DNA of 5,792 bases from Ignavibacteriaceae bacterium (GCA_025455085.1 JALONF010000314.1:1-5792); one strand, 5' to 3'; shown: positions 1-5,792, counted from the stretch's first letter. A program made the numbers and translations. Notes: generated by a model from the letters alone, not told the origin.

Positions 1-927
1 ATCAACATCTGCGGAAGGATGAGCAAAGATAAAATCTTTTCCGCCGGTTTCTCCAACTATACGCGGATAGTATTTCATATTTTTAAGATTGTCTGAAATT
101 GTTTTCCACATATTTTGAAAAACTTCAGTTGAGCCTGTAAAATGAACACCTGCAAGATGTGGATTTGTAAATGCAGGAGTTCCAACCTGCCCGCCTGATC
201 CGGGAACAAAATTAATTACTCCTTTTGGCAAACCAGCTTCTTCAAATAATTTCATTAGCCAGTATGCTGAGTAAACGGCACTTGATGCCGGTTTCCATAA
301 ACTTACATTACCAACAATTGCAGGAGCAGTTGGAAGATTACCTGCAATCGATGTGAAGTTAAAAGGTGTTACGGAAAAGATAAATCCTTCAAGTGGACGG
401 TATTCCAAACGATTCCACATTCCACTTCCTGAATATGGCTGATCCTGCATCAACTGAGCCATGTAGTAACAATTAAAGCGATAGAAATCAACCAGCTCAG
501 CAGCAGAATCTATTTCTGCCTGGTATACAGTTTTTGATTGACCAAGCATTGTAGCAGCGTTTATTGTCGATCTCCAGGGTCCTGCTAACAAATCAGCGAT
601 CTTTAAGAAAATAGAAACTCTATGTTCCCACGGCATTTCGGCCCATTCTTTTCTTGCTTCGAGAGCAGCTTCGACTGCCATATCAACTTCCTTTTTACTG
701 GCTTTGTGATACACTCCCAGAACATGGCTGTGATTATGCGGCATCACCATTTTTTCTGTATTACCGGTTCTAACTTCTTCACCGCCGATTATTAATGGAG
801 CTTCAATCTGTTTAGATTTTAACTCAGCTAACTTTTTCTTTAATTCTTCTTTTTCAGGACTGCCCGGTTTGTAAGCTTTTACTGGTTCATTTATTGGTTG
901 TGGTACTTTAAAATATGCGTTTGACAT
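1..927 (-). CDS. pruA: L-glutamate gamma-semialdehyde (1-pyrroline-5-carboxylate) dehydrogenase, N-terminal part
   Basis: This enzyme oxidises glutamate semialdehyde/P5C to glutamate with NAD+, the second step of proline breakdown in the cytoplasm. The 309 visible codons run off the left edge. They start at ATG 925-927, behind an AAGGA ribosome site (934-938). Visible aldehyde dehydrogenase landmarks are TPFNFT at 187-192 (oxyanion Asn190), LWKPAS at 210-215 (Lys212 of the NAD site), FTGS at 263-266 and GETGGK at 292-297 (general base Glu293). The catalytic Cys motif (GQKCSA in this family) should lie just past the edge. The opening segment (NEPV...GSPEKEEL, about 13-29) and AEIDSAAELVDFYRFN at 137-152 closely resemble mitochondrial ALDH4A1. 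The protein is therefore a stand-alone enzyme, not the C-terminal half of a fused PutA. Full length should be about 540 residues. It is transcribed divergently from the acyl-CoA synthetase. Product is sure; the symbol is by family. Confidence 0.95.
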   Translation of the reverse strand, partial: MSNAYFKVPQPINEPVKAYKPGSPEKEELKKKLAELKSKQIEAPLIIGGEEVRTGNTEKMVMPHNHSHVLGVYHKASKKEVDMAVEAALEARKEWAEMPWEHRVSIFLKIADLLAGPWRSTINAATMLGQSKTVYQAEIDSAAELVDFYRFNCYYMAQLMQDQPYSGSGMWNRLEYRPLEGFIFSVTPFNFTSIAGNLPTAPAIVGNVSLWKPASSAVYSAYWLMKLFEEAGLPKGVINFVPGSGGQVGTPAFTNPHLAGVHFTGSTEVFQNMWKTISDNLKNMKYYPRIVGETGGKDFIFAHPSADVD

Positions 928-958
928 TGGATATCCTTATGATTAAAAATTGTGTTAT

Positions 959-989
959 GAAAATTACCGTTTTTGGTTTTGAGAAGCAA
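959..989 (-). promoter_or_regulatory. Putative pruA promoter, Bacteroidota type
   Basis: Read on the minus strand, TTG (987-989) is followed by exactly 20 bases and then TAATTTTC (959-966). This matches 7 of 8 positions of the Bacteroidota -7 consensus TAnnTTTG, with the usual 19-21 bp spacing to a TTG-type -33 element. Transcription would begin a few bases below 959, giving a leader of roughly 25-30 nt. That is close to what the lon promoter at 3968-3999 predicts. The call is by motif only. Confidence 0.4.
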
Positions 990-1074
990 TTTAAAGTGTG
1001 AAAAGATGGCCTATTTTAAGCACGATTTTAATTATTAAAATTACTTTGCATTTATAAGATATGGTATTATTTTA

Positions 1075-1173
1075 ATGTCAGAAATTTACAATGGAAGCGC
1101 AGCGAAAGAGGGATTGCTTCCCGTCATTCCTTATAAAAAATATCTTGTCTTTTCAGAAATAATTTCGGAGTAA
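1075..1173 (+). CDS. Possible 32-residue small ORF in the acyl-CoA synthetase leader
   Basis: An open frame runs from ATG 1075-1077 to TAA 1171-1173 and encodes 32 residues. It begins MSEIYNGSAAKEG and ends VFSEIISE. I do not recognise the peptide; it has no signal sequence or membrane segment. Its stop directly follows the GGAG ribosome site (1167-1170) of the next gene, whose ATG is five bases further on, a layout compatible with translational coupling or a leader peptide. A TTACTTTG box (1041-1048, 7 of 8 to TAnnTTTG) lies a suitable distance upstream but has no matching -33 element. There is no clear ribosome site before ATG 1075. An open frame of 32 codons can easily arise by chance, so this is a weak call. 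Confidence 0.2.
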   Translation: MSEIYNGSAAKEGLLPVIPYKKYLVFSEIISE

Positions 1174-1178
1174 ATGCA

Positions 1179-2966
1179 ATGGCATCATTGAAAGCTTTTT
1201 ATACCATACCGGAACTTTATAAATATCTGACAGAGGATTTCGGACCGAAAAAAGGCGGACACGCAATCCAACGAAAAGTTGATAATGTTTACAAAGGCAT
1301 TACCTATCAAGAGCTTAAAGAAGAAACCGATGCATTTGCATTCGGGTTAGCTGCGCTTGGTTTAAAGAAAGATGATTGTGTTGCTCTAATATCTGAAAAC
1401 AGACCAGAATGGGTTTACGCTGACTTCGCAATGCAGCTTCTTGGAATTATTAATGTACCACTTTATCCTTCCTTAACTTCTGATTCCATTGAATATATTT
1501 TGAACGATTCTGAATCAAAAGCTATAATTGTTTCAACCGGTTTTCAGTTGAACAAAGTGCAGAAGATTATGAAAAACTGCAAGCATCTGAAGCACATTAT
1601 TATACTTAATGATCATGATGATGTAAGTGCTTCCGATAATTTATTCACATTCAAACAAATTCAGGAAAAAGGAAAGAGTATTCAAAAAAATAATCCCGAG
1701 CTTCTTAAAAAGAATTCAGCAGAAATAAAAGAGAATGATGTCTGCACAATCATCTACACTTCAGGAACCACCGGTGAACCCAAAGGAGTAATACTCACTC
1801 ACGAAAATATCATTTCAAACGTTAATGCTGTGCTGGATGTTTATCCGATAACTAAGGAAGATATTTTTCTTTCATTCCTTCCTCTTTGTCATATCTTTGA
1901 AAGAATGGCTGGTTACTACACGGCTTTTGCTGCAGGATGCACAGTCTATTATGCCGAGAGTATTGAAAAAGTTGCAACAAATCTTCAGGAAGCAAAACCA
2001 ACCTTGATGACATCTGTACCAAGACTTTTTGAAAGGATTCAATCACGCATTATAAAAAATATTGAAAGTCAGTCTGTAACCAAGCAGAAAATTTTTTATT
2101 GGGCATTACAGATAGGTAATCAGTTTGCAGCGGCGAAGAAGAAAGGAAATGTTCCTCTTACTCTTTCAATTAAGCACGGAGTTGCAGATAAATTAGTATT
2201 CAAAAAAATAAGAGAAAAGACTGGCGGCAGACTAAGATTTTTTATTTCCGGCGGGGCTGCTTTGCCTAAAGAGCTTGGTGAATTTTTTGAAGCGGTGGGA
2301 ATTAAGATTGTTGAAGGTTACGGCTTAACAGAGTCTTCCCCTGTTATAACTGCAAACAGACCTGATGATTATAAATTCGGTACTGTTGGAAAACCATTAC
2401 CGGGTGTGGAAGTAAAGATAGCAACTGATGGTGAAATACTTGCACGCGGTCCGAACATTATGAAAGGCTATTATAAAAAGAAAAAAGAAACTGAAGAAAC
2501 AATAATCAACGGATGGCTGCATACCGGAGACATTGGAGTTTTTGATTCAGAAGGCTACTTAATGATAACAGATAGAAAAAAGCACCTCTTTAAGACCAGC
2601 GCCGGCAAATATATAGCTCCCACTCATATTGAAAATATTTTTCTTGCTAGTAAATACATTGACCAGTTTGTACTTATTTATGAAGCATTAAAAGAATATG
2701 CTGATGCACATAAAATTCCTTACAAGAACGAAGCTGATCTGACCAATAACGAGCAGATTTATAAACTGATTGAAAATGATATGGCTAAGCTTCAGAAGCA
2801 GCTTGCAAATTATGAAAGAGTAAGAAAATTTGCACTGCTTGATAAACCATTTACGATTGAAACCGGTGAGATTACGCCGAGCCTGAAAATTAAAAGAAAG
2901 GTTGTCGAGGAAAAATACAACTACCTGATAGAGAAAATGTACTACGGAGGAATGGAGAAGGATTGA
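1179..2966 (+). CDS. Long-chain fatty acid--CoA ligase (FAA1/FadD15-type, AMP-forming)
   Basis: This enzyme activates fatty acids with ATP to acyl-AMP and then acyl-CoA, feeding lipid synthesis or beta-oxidation. It has no signal peptide or membrane helix, so it should be cytosolic or peripherally membrane-bound. The complete 595-residue protein carries the adenylate-forming motifs in order: the phosphate-binding loop TSGTTGEPKG (194-203), YGLTESS (381-387, with Glu385), GWLHTGD (445-451, Asp451 expected to bind ribose), DRKKHLFKTSAGKYIAP (465-481, the hinge and FAA1-type signature) and a C-terminal TPSLKIKRK (566-574), where Lys570 probably fills the A10 catalytic position. Length is normal for COG1022. 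ATG 1179 is supported by GGAG at 1167-1170, 8 bases away; ATG 1174 is in another frame and stops after five codons. It stands alone, divergent from pruA and convergent with the phosphatase. Chain-length preference cannot be read from sequence. Confidence 0.94.
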   Translation: MASLKAFYTIPELYKYLTEDFGPKKGGHAIQRKVDNVYKGITYQELKEETDAFAFGLAALGLKKDDCVALISENRPEWVYADFAMQLLGIINVPLYPSLTSDSIEYILNDSESKAIIVSTGFQLNKVQKIMKNCKHLKHIIILNDHDDVSASDNLFTFKQIQEKGKSIQKNNPELLKKNSAEIKENDVCTIIYTSGTTGEPKGVILTHENIISNVNAVLDVYPITKEDIFLSFLPLCHIFERMAGYYTAFAAGCTVYYAESIEKVATNLQEAKPTLMTSVPRLFERIQSRIIKNIESQSVTKQKIFYWALQIGNQFAAAKKKGNVPLTLSIKHGVADKLVFKKIREKTGGRLRFFISGGAALPKELGEFFEAVGIKIVEGYGLTESSPVITANRPDDYKFGTVGKPLPGVEVKIATDGEILARGPNIMKGYYKKKKETEETIINGWLHTGDIGVFDSEGYLMITDRKKHLFKTSAGKYIAPTHIENIFLASKYIDQFVLIYEALKEYADAHKIPYKNEADLTNNEQIYKLIENDMAKLQKQLANYERVRKFALLDKPFTIETGEITPSLKIKRKVVEEKYNYLIEKMYYGGMEKD

Positions 2967-3043
2967 CTTAGTGCTTCTTAGTGTCCTTTGTGTCTCAGTG
3001 GTAAATTTCTTTTTTTCACCACTTAGGCACTAAGAGCACATAG
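2967..3043. repeat. Degenerate 9-10 bp GTG-rich repeat forming a long inverted repeat between convergent genes
   Basis: Immediately after the acyl-CoA synthetase stop codon come four related units: CTTAGTGCTT (2967), CTTAGTGTC (2977), CTTTGTGTCT (2986) and CAGTGGT (2996-3002). After a 15-base AT-rich spacer with seven Ts (3003-3017) the opposite strand repeats the theme, ACCACTTAG, GCACTAAGA, GCACATAG (3018-3043). The arms pair imperfectly from 2977 to 3043, with AGTGGT/ACCACT closing the loop. The T-run is inside the loop, not after the stem, so this is not a classical terminator. Folded RNA from either strand could still end or protect both convergent transcripts. Similar TTAGTG/GTGGT-type repeats are, from memory, common between genes in Bacteroidota-like genomes. 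Confidence 0.6.
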
Positions 3044-3064
3044 CTATACTGAGAATAAAAACAA

Positions 3065-3853
3065 TTATATGCTTCTCATCACCTCAATCATTTTTTGATG
3101 GATGAGACCATTTGTTGCAAGTATCCGTTCCTGCCTGCCGGCAAGGCAGGTTGAATAAATGTCTATTTTGTTCCCATCAAAATCGGTGACGATTCCTCCA
3201 GCCTCTTCGACAATTAATTTTCCTGCACAAATATCCCACGGGTGAAGTGATACTTCCCAAAAGCCATCAAACACACCATTAGCAACGTAACAAAAATCTA
3301 TTGCTGCTGAACCGAGTCTTCGTATTGCCCGTGCGTGTTTTAGGAAAGCAATGAATCGTTCAAAAGCTTTATCCGGATTTTCTCTGATGTTATAAGGAAA
3401 GCCAGTGACAAGCACACTGTGTCCAAGATTATCGTTCTTGCTTACGGAAATTTTCTTCCCATTTTCAAAACTGCCGTTTCCTTTTTCAGCAGAATAAATT
3501 ATATCTCTCATCACATCGTAAACAACCCCTGCGATTGTTTCCCCATTTTTTTGAACACCGATTGAGACAGCAAAAATTGGCAGACCGTGTGCAAAGTTTG
3601 TTGTTCCATCCAGCGGGTCAACTACCCAGAGGTATTCTGCTGATTTATTGAAATCACTTCCCTCCTCCGCCAGAATTCCGTGGGATGGATATTTCTTTTT
3701 GATGAAATCTGTAATCATTTTTTCTGAAGCTTTGTCTGTTTCAGTCACAAGGTTTAGTTCGTTTGTTTTGAATTCAATCGAATGAGCTTTGCCGAATGCA
3801 TTCCTGATCAAGTCACCGGCTTCTTTGGAGATTTGAATTATATCATCAATCAT
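3065..3853 (-). CDS. suhB: Inositol-1-monophosphatase family protein (SuhB-like)
   Basis: This is a metal-dependent (Mg2+) phosphatase of the IMPase family, which hydrolyses inositol phosphates and related sugar phosphates in the cytoplasm. Some bacterial relatives also act in rRNA transcription (E. coli SuhB). The 262-residue protein shows the full active site: ETD at 38-40, AEEG at 62-65 (metal-binding Glu), DPLDGTTNF at 79-87 (motif A, ligands Asp79 and Asp82) and HPWDICAG at 204-211 (motif B, ligand Asp207), followed by EEAGG at 216-220. Length is normal. The start ATG 3851-3853 has only a weak ribosome site (GATGAC just upstream). Oddly, residues 235-241 (TCLAGRQ) are encoded by a GC-rich palindrome that looks inserted between the DIYS strand and the ERILATNG segment. 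This is near the C-terminus and away from the catalytic residues, so the enzyme should still work. It is convergent with the acyl-CoA synthetase and divergent from lon. The exact substrate is not predictable. Confidence 0.93.
   Translation of the reverse strand: MIDDIIQISKEAGDLIRNAFGKAHSIEFKTNELNLVTETDKASEKMITDFIKKKYPSHGILAEEGSDFNKSAEYLWVVDPLDGTTNFAHGLPIFAVSIGVQKNGETIAGVVYDVMRDIIYSAEKGNGSFENGKKISVSKNDNLGHSVLVTGFPYNIRENPDKAFERFIAFLKHARAIRRLGSAAIDFCYVANGVFDGFWEVSLHPWDICAGKLIVEEAGGIVTDFDGNKIDIYSTCLAGRQERILATNGLIHQKMIEVMRSI
3130..3150. repeat. GC-rich palindromic element inside the phosphatase gene
   Basis: CCTGCCT (3130-3136) pairs perfectly with AGGCAGG (3144-3150) around GCCGGCA, and the core TGCCGGCA (3136-3143) is itself a palindrome. 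The block is far richer in G+C than its surroundings. It is read in frame as TCLAGRQ (codons 235-241). Palindromes of this CCTGCCTGCCGGCAGGCAGG type, translated as L(P)AGRQ, occur from memory in many copies in environmental bacterial genomes, which fits a small mobile palindrome. Only one copy is visible here, so the repeat status is inferred. Confidence 0.6.
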
Positions 3854-3873
3854 AAAGTCATCTTTTTTTATTT

Positions 3874-3881
3874 CAAATATA
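3874..3881 (-). promoter_or_regulatory. Possible -7 box of the phosphatase promoter
   Basis: On the minus strand TATATTTG is a perfect match to the Bacteroidota -7 consensus TAnnTTTG, 20 bases before the phosphatase ATG. No TTG-type -33 element is found 19-21 bases upstream. An 8-base AT-rich match can occur by chance, so the call is weak. Confidence 0.25.
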
Positions 3882-3889
3882 AAACGATG

Positions 3890-3912
3890 TTTTGTAACCT
3901 TCGTGGTTAAAA
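3890..3912. repeat. Fragment of the GTG-rich intergenic repeat
   Basis: TTTTGTAACCTTCGTGGTTAAA resembles the unit at 2986-3005 (CTTTGTGTCTCAGTGGTAAA), sharing TTTGT, the GTGGT core and the trailing AAA, with small gaps. It has no inverted partner nearby. It is probably a decayed half-copy of the same dispersed element, now upstream of the phosphatase gene. The similarity is partial. Confidence 0.35.
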
Positions 3913-3930
3913 CTAGTAATCCGAAACTCT

Positions 3931-3963
3931 AACCTCAAAGGTTGCCCTGTTAATGCACCATTA
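3931..3963. repeat. Two adjacent perfect mini-palindromes in the lon/phosphatase spacer
   Basis: AACCT-CAA-AGGTT (3931-3943) and TAATG-CAC-CATTA (3951-3963) are both perfect 5-bp stems around three bases. Their centres are 20 bp apart, close to two DNA turns, and they sit just upstream of the lon -33 element. They could be protein-binding sites or small hairpins. Neither is followed by a T-run, so they are not terminators. Confidence 0.3.
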
Positions 3964-3967
3964 CTTC

Positions 3968-3999
3968 CTTGATAGCAGGAGGCGAAATTGATATATTTC
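3968..3999 (+). promoter_or_regulatory. Putative lon promoter, Bacteroidota type
   Basis: CTTG (3968-3971) is followed by 20 bases and TATATTTC (3992-3999), 7 of 8 to the -7 consensus TAnnTTTG. Element order, spacing and leader length (about 30 nt to the TTG start) match the putative pruA promoter. The -7 box lies in the right half of a palindrome (3983-4000). Motif evidence only. Confidence 0.45.
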
Positions 4000-4000
4000 G
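3983..4000. promoter_or_regulatory. Operator-like palindrome over the lon -7 box
   Basis: CGAAAT (3983-3988) and ATTTCG (3995-4000) are perfect inverted 6-bp arms around six bases. The right arm lies almost entirely within the putative -7 box (3992-3999). A dimeric repressor bound here would block lon transcription. It is not the CIRCE element bound by HrcA (TTAGCACTC-N9-GAGTGCTAA). The regulator is unknown. Confidence 0.3.
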
Positions 4001-4018
4001 ACTGAATTTATGTTCAAT

Positions 4019-4025
4019 AAAGGAG
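4019..4025 (+). promoter_or_regulatory. Strong ribosome binding site that fixes the TTG start of lon
   Basis: AAAGGAG lies 7 bases before TTG 4033-4035. An in-frame TAA stop at 4018-4020 overlaps the first bases of this site, so no earlier start is possible. The first in-frame ATG (4105-4107) has no comparable ribosome site. Confidence 0.8.
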
Positions 4026-4032
4026 AAGTTTT

Positions 4033-5792
4033 TTGGACCACATAAAGGATTTAGAAATTAACGCGGTTGAAGTCAATTCAGTAGTTGATAGTATCCCCGA
4101 AGAGATGCCGATTCTGCCACTGAGAGATATAGTTATTTTTCCGTATATGATATTTCCGGTGCTCGTTGGAAGAGAACAATCCATCAGAGCAGCAAACTTT
4201 GCGGCAGAACACACAAAATATATTTTCTTATCCACTCAAAAAAAATCTGGCATAGAAGATCCCACAGAAAAAGACTTATATCCAGAAGGCACGGTTGCAA
4301 AAATTGTTCAGATACTTAAGCTCCCAAACGGATTAATGAAAATTCTTGTGGATGGAATGTTCCAGGCTAGGATTGTAGGATTCACAAGTAATAAAAGTTT
4401 CTTTGAAGGAAAGATTGAGTTGATCATTCCGACTCTGGACAGCGATCACGAAATGAATGCGATGATCAGACAGATGACTCAATTATTTAAGGACTATGTG
4501 AAGATCAGTAAAAATGTTCCGAAGGATACGATTACTGCCTTTGACAATATTGAGGAGCCTGATAGAAAACTTTTTTATGCAGCAGCAAACATCAATCAGT
4601 CAATTGAAGTTAAGCAAGCAATACTTCAAAAGTTCACACTCAAAGAACAATATCTTGAAGTTATTAAAGTACTCAACTCAGAAATAGATATCCTGAGGAT
4701 TGAAAAAGAAATTGATAACAAAGTTCAGGAGAACATTGCAAAGACACAGCGCAAGTTCATAATCCAGGAACAGATTAAAATATTGCAGGATGAACTTGGC
4801 GAAGATGAGGATGCCTCACCAGAATTTGCAAAGATAAGAGATCAGATTAAAAAATCTAAGATGCCGAAGGAAGTTGAGGATAAAGCTATTGAAGAATTCA
4901 ATAAGCTTAGAAAAACTCCTGCGATGTCTCCCGAATCAACCGTGATACGAAACTATCTTGATTGGCTGGTTGGTGTTCCGTGGAGTAAGAAATCAAAAGA
5001 CGATTTAAACATCAAGCACGTTCAGAAAATTCTCGATGAAGATCATTTCGGATTAGAGAAACCAAAGGAGAGAATAATCGAGCACATTGCTGTCCTTAAT
5101 TTAGTAAAGCAGATGAAGGGTCAGATTTTATGTTTTGTCGGACCTCCGGGGGTTGGCAAAACTTCTCTTGGCAAATCAATTGCCCGTGCACTCGGAAGAA
5201 ATTTTGTGCGAATAAGTCTCGGCGGCGTTCGTGATGAAGCAGAAATACGAGGACACAGAAGAACTTACATCGGTTCAATGCCCGGAAAAATAATTCAATC
5301 TATGAAAAGAGCAGGAACAATTAATCCGGTTATTCTTCTTGATGAAATTGATAAAATGAGCATGGATTTCCGAGGCGATCCATCATCAGCTATGCTTGAA
5401 GTTCTTGATCCTGAGCAAAATCATACTTTTAATGATCATTATCTTGAGGTTGATTACAATCTTCAGCAGGTTATGTTTATCACTACTGCAAACATTCGTT
5501 ATAATATTCCCCTGCCTCTTCAGGATAGAATGGAAATAATTGAGCTGCCTGGATACCTTGAATATGACAAGCTTGAAATTGCAAAGAAGCACCTTATACC
5601 AAAACAGTTAATTGCCCATGGGCTCGAGAACAAACATGTTGAGTTTGGTGAAAGTGCAATCAAGAAAATAATCAGTGAATATACAAGAGAAGCAGGCGTT
5701 AGAAATCTTGAAAGAGAGATTGCATCAATCTTCAGAAAATTGGCGAAAGAAATCGTTGTAAAGGAATCGAATAACGGCAGAGGGAAAAAGAA
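4033..5792 (+). CDS. lon: ATP-dependent protease Lon (endopeptidase La), N-terminal and ATPase part
   Basis: Lon is a homohexameric cytoplasmic AAA+ protease that unfolds and degrades misfolded and regulatory proteins. The 586 visible codons run off the right edge; full length should be about 800-850 residues. A TTG start (4033-4035) is chosen from the ribosome site at 4019-4025. After a 24-residue leader comes the substrate-binding N domain, opening with MPILPLRDIVIFPYM (25-39). A charged helical stretch (about 217-260, with QEQIKILQDELGE) precedes the AAA+ module. That module shows Walker A GPPGVGKT (370-377, Lys376), pore-loop Tyr412 in RTYIGSMPG, Walker B LLDEID (435-440, Asp437/Glu438), sensor-1 Asn487, arginine finger Arg499 in QDRME, and sensor-2 Arg557 in REAGVRNLER. 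These match the E. coli Lon spacing with a one-residue insertion after sensor 1. The Ser-Lys protease domain is outside the window. The gene diverges from the phosphatase and has its own promoter. Confidence 0.97.
   Translation, partial: MDHIKDLEINAVEVNSVVDSIPEEMPILPLRDIVIFPYMIFPVLVGREQSIRAANFAAEHTKYIFLSTQKKSGIEDPTEKDLYPEGTVAKIVQILKLPNGLMKILVDGMFQARIVGFTSNKSFFEGKIELIIPTLDSDHEMNAMIRQMTQLFKDYVKISKNVPKDTITAFDNIEEPDRKLFYAAANINQSIEVKQAILQKFTLKEQYLEVIKVLNSEIDILRIEKEIDNKVQENIAKTQRKFIIQEQIKILQDELGEDEDASPEFAKIRDQIKKSKMPKEVEDKAIEEFNKLRKTPAMSPESTVIRNYLDWLVGVPWSKKSKDDLNIKHVQKILDEDHFGLEKPKERIIEHIAVLNLVKQMKGQILCFVGPPGVGKTSLGKSIARALGRNFVRISLGGVRDEAEIRGHRRTYIGSMPGKIIQSMKRAGTINPVILLDEIDKMSMDFRGDPSSAMLEVLDPEQNHTFNDHYLEVDYNLQQVMFITTANIRYNIPLPLQDRMEIIELPGYLEYDKLEIAKKHLIPKQLIAHGLENKHVEFGESAIKKIISEYTREAGVRNLEREIASIFRKLAKEIVVKESNNGRGKK

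Noticed and set aside
1174..1191. ATG 1174 as the start of the acyl-CoA synthetase
   Set aside because: It is out of frame with the enzyme and reaches a stop after five codons; ATG 1179 is in frame with a good ribosome site.
1852..2046. 64-codon open frame on the minus strand
   Set aside because: It lies antisense within the acyl-CoA synthetase gene, encodes no recognisable domain, and the sense frame carries clear conserved motifs on both sides.
2977..3043. Classical rho-independent terminator
   Set aside because: The stem is imperfect and A/T-interrupted and the T-run is inside the loop instead of after the stem, so I list it as a repeat only.
2967..3043. CRISPR array
   Set aside because: The repeat units are 9-10 bp, degenerate and directly adjacent, without unique spacers, and no cas gene is present.
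3931..4000. CIRCE heat-shock operator ahead of lon
   Set aside because: No TTAGCACTC or GAGTGCTAA half-site is present; the palindromes here have different sequence and spacing.
4014..4235. 73-codon open frame on the minus strand
   Set aside because: It is antisense to the conserved N domain of Lon, with no recognisable product.
5096..5278. 60-codon open frame on the minus strand
   Set aside because: It is antisense to the Walker A region of Lon; a shadow of conserved coding sequence.
5386..5592. 68-codon open frame on the minus strand
   Set aside because: It is antisense to the Lon region between Walker B and sensor 2; no support as a gene.

Overview
The window is an AT-rich stretch of ordinary bacterial chromosome. 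It holds four protein genes; two are cut by the window ends. Protein resemblance, AT-rich spacers and promoters of the TTG-N20-TAnnTTT(G/C) kind suggest a member of the Bacteroidota/Ignavibacteriota (FCB) group, possibly Ignavibacteria. That placement rests on reading alone, with no database comparison.

Layout: (1) 1-927, minus strand: the N-terminal 309 codons of a stand-alone mitochondrial-type P5C dehydrogenase (pruA), which runs off the left edge. (2) 928-1178: a divergent spacer with a good pruA promoter and an open 32-codon reading frame whose stop touches the next gene's ribosome binding site. (3) 1179-2966, plus strand: a complete FAA1/FadD15-type long-chain acyl-CoA synthetase. (4) 2967-3064: a short convergent spacer almost filled by a degenerate 9-10 bp GTG-rich repeat arranged as a long inverted repeat. 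(5) 3065-3853, minus strand: a complete inositol monophosphatase family gene (suhB-like), with a GC-rich palindrome inserted in frame near its 3' end. (6) 3854-4032: a divergent spacer with a promoter for lon, an operator-like palindrome on its -7 box, two mini-palindromes and a fragment of the GTG-rich repeat. (7) 4033-5792, plus strand: the first 586 codons of the ATP-dependent protease Lon (TTG start). Its N domain and nearly all of the AAA+ module are present; the protease domain lies beyond the window.

The genes do not form an operon. They alternate in direction (minus, plus, minus, plus) and belong to separate housekeeping tasks: proline catabolism, fatty-acid activation, sugar-phosphate/inositol-phosphate hydrolysis and protein quality control. 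I see no CRISPR array, tRNA, rRNA, transposase, phage gene or defence system, and no evidence for a new multi-gene system. The most interesting signals are small: the palindromic element translated inside the phosphatase, the dispersed GTG-rich repeat, and the promoter/operator architecture in front of lon.
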